Shown here: in pieces, positions 62,728-64,000 of the stretch
How the letters are laid out: every line of letters begins with the position of its first letter
How positions within the stretch are numbered: position 1 is the first letter of the stretch
Notes under the pieces: generated by a model
What the model saw: only the letters and a program-made list of their open reading frames with translations
Databases searched by the model: none
What the model was told of the DNA's origin: nothing
Source of the DNA: Candidula unifasciata
Lineage: Eukaryota; Mollusca; Gastropoda; Stylommatophora; Geomitridae
Reading direction: 5' to 3'
Assembly (NCBI GenBank): GCA_905116865.2
Contig: CAJHNH020002454.1
Location: 27,501-91,500, forward strand
DNA length: 64,000 nucleotides
Position numbers and translations under genes: made by a program

Positions 62728-62947
62728 TATTTTTCCGACCAATCGGCACTCGGTGGGTCGATGGGTGATGTGGTCACATAGGGAGCTGTCTTTACTTTCT
62801 TGGAATTAAGTTGGTTCCTACTTTAGGCTGCACTGACATGAGAGCTAAGCTCATTTCTGAAAAACAAATCAGACTTGGTGTGGATGTGAACCCAAGACCT
62901 TCGGGCCGGCAGCCGAGCATCTAACCACTACGCCATCGCGGTCCATC
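62728..62947 (-). mobile_element. SINE family A copy abutting SINE B
   Basis: Minus strand: head GCGATGGCGTAGTGGTTAGA with GCTCGGCTGCCGGCCCGAAG and CTTGGGTTCACATCCACACC (good A and B boxes), then AGCTTAGCTCTCATGTCAGT, GCAGCCTAAAGTAGGAACCA, AAGAAAGTAAAGACAGCTCC, TGTGACCACATCACCCATCG and CCGAGTGCCGATTGGTCGGA. This copy has the best preserved tRNA-like head of family A in the window. Confidence 0.78.
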
Positions 62948-63789
62948 ATACACAGTATTACATGAAAATATGACTAAATGCATCTACAGGTAACTAAAAG
63001 AAGTTTCAAAGGGGCGTCAAACTATTGTGGAATTGAGTGCCTTTGCACTTGTAATAATCTGTTTTGCTAACATTTTCTTTCCATCTCAATTATAAACAAA
63101 ATATTTAAACACTATAAAACAAACGAAAAGCCATCGATTTTTGTTTTGTTTTCATGAGCAGTTAGTTTGTAAATCTACATCTTTTTAATTATTTTCTTTT
63201 AACGATGGAGAAGGAAAAGAGAGAGGGGGTGGGGGGGGGGGAGGGGGGCGTGTGAAGGTCTTGCCATACATTCCAAATGGGAACCATCTAAAAAAAGTTG
63301 AAAACCACCGTTCTTTTTATAAATCTCATTAGCTCTGCTTTCTCTGTAAGGTGCAGCTTTAATTTGGTTGATCCAGTCATTTTTCTGTCACTTTCTCCAG
63401 ATACGTTTACAGCTGGAACCTATATTTAGTTTTATACAGGATGAGGAAGCCAGTCTCAAGCAGCGCTTCGTGGCAGTCTCTCACAACATGTATGGTAGGT
63501 TAGCGTTACCGTTCTGTGTATACCTAAAAGTTCACAGTAACACAGACACAAATGAGTATACTGTGGGGATATTTTTCAATGACTAAACACAAAGAACGAA
63601 CATTATGGCCACGGTAAAAAAAAAAAATTTAAAACAATTTTCAAGAAGCTATATAAATCCTATCCTTAAACAATTGAAAAGAACTGAGGACAGTTTGTCG
63701 ACATGTGAAAAATTGGAAGCTGCAGAGATGTGGTTTTTACAGGAGAGTCAGCATTGACTGAAAGTTGTTTGTTTGTTTGTTTGTTTTAG
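62948..63789. other. Unassigned sequence
   Basis: G-rich run at 63,226-63,248 and A-run at 63,617-63,628. AAAAAAGTTGAAAACCACCG near 63,292 faintly recalls a hAT terminus but has no partner. The frame at 63,368-63,586 has no motif. GTTT repeats at 63,767-63,785 adjoin the SINE that follows, probably its tail read in reverse (AAAC). Confidence 0.4.
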
Positions 63790-64000
63790 TAATCAAAAGC
63801 CATGAGTTGTTAACCCTTAAGCTATGTATTATGGATATCGCAACCTTTCGGCCTTGATTACATTGAAAATATCGTAAATCTGGGCGAAAAGTGGCTTTTC
63901 TGCCTAACCCCGGGAGTGAACCCGGACCACAAGGAGTTGTCACCCGGTCACCATGCAATCCGGTTTAGCCAAATACGCTAGAGAGCCGGGCTTGGCTGAA
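63790..64000 (-). mobile_element. tRNA-headed SINE family E, copy 2 (runs to window edge)
   Basis: Reverse complement of the family E body. On the plus strand it shows GAGTTGTTAACCCTTAAGCT, ATTATGGATATCGCAACCTT, TCGGCCTTGATTACATTGAA, ATCTGGGCGAAAAGTGGCTT, the B box (reverse) GGGAGTGAACCCGG and the A box (reverse) CCAAATACGCTAGAGAGCCG. GTTT repeats just left of it are the likely AAAC tail. The head end may continue beyond the window. Confidence 0.75.

Noticed and set aside
63226..63312. hAT terminus near the G-rich run
   Set aside because: AAAAGTTGAAAACCACCG is only a weak match and I find neither an opposite terminus nor a target duplication.

Overview
This window looks like gene-poor, intron- or intergenic-type DNA from an invertebrate animal nuclear genome. 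A gastropod mollusc (possibly a heterobranch sea slug) is my best guess. That guess rests on the style of the LINE peptides, the tRNA-derived SINEs, TTAGGG-type telomere-like repeats and the very high microsatellite load; the species cannot be proven from the sequence. I found no convincing host protein-coding exon, rRNA or functional tRNA gene. Most long open frames are translations of simple repeats.

The main feature is a complete, recently inserted LTR retrotransposon at 36,904-44,465. Two ~2.37 kb LTRs (TGTGACG...CGTCACA) are flanked by a 5-bp target duplication, ACCAG. The LTRs differ by only about 0.7% plus two small indels. The 2.8 kb interior has no recognisable protease, reverse transcriptase, RNase H or integrase. 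It holds a broken gag-like coiled-coil region and a 502-residue open frame of unknown function whose last 26 codons lie in the 3' LTR. It is best read as a non-autonomous element moved in trans. A diverged relic of the same LTR family lies at about 25.45-25.94 kb.

Layout: 0-3.3 kb holds a foldback/MITE-like element whose inner region carries telomere-like repeats, and a ~24-bp minisatellite. 3.3-8 kb holds SINEs, a LINE 3' end with an 11-bp target duplication, and a LINE RNase H fragment. 8.8-14.6 kb holds microsatellites, a Helitron-like 5' end, tRNA-Asp-like SINE heads, a perfect 43-bp hairpin and a reverse LINE copy. 14.6-31 kb is mostly unassignable sequence with SINEs, a LINE reverse-transcriptase remnant, a 206-bp hAT-type MITE and the LTR relic. 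31.6-35.9 kb is dominated by AGAC/AGAT/CA arrays. 36.9-44.5 kb is the LTR element. 44.5-46.8 kb is a SINE plus LINE graveyard. 46.8-51.2 kb holds very long TA, GA and TATG arrays. 54-62 kb holds three tandem-repeat loci, two of them split by transposon insertions. 62.4-64 kb holds more SINEs.

At least six short-repeat families recur. I call them A (tRNA-headed SINE, about 250 bp), B (about 280 bp, ending in GAA repeats), C (about 200 bp), D (about 350 bp), E (about 220 bp, tRNA-headed) and G (single tRNA-headed copy). The LINE family and SINE family B both end in GAA repeats, suggesting shared mobilisation machinery. All family assignments are by eye and from memory of family hallmarks; no search was run.
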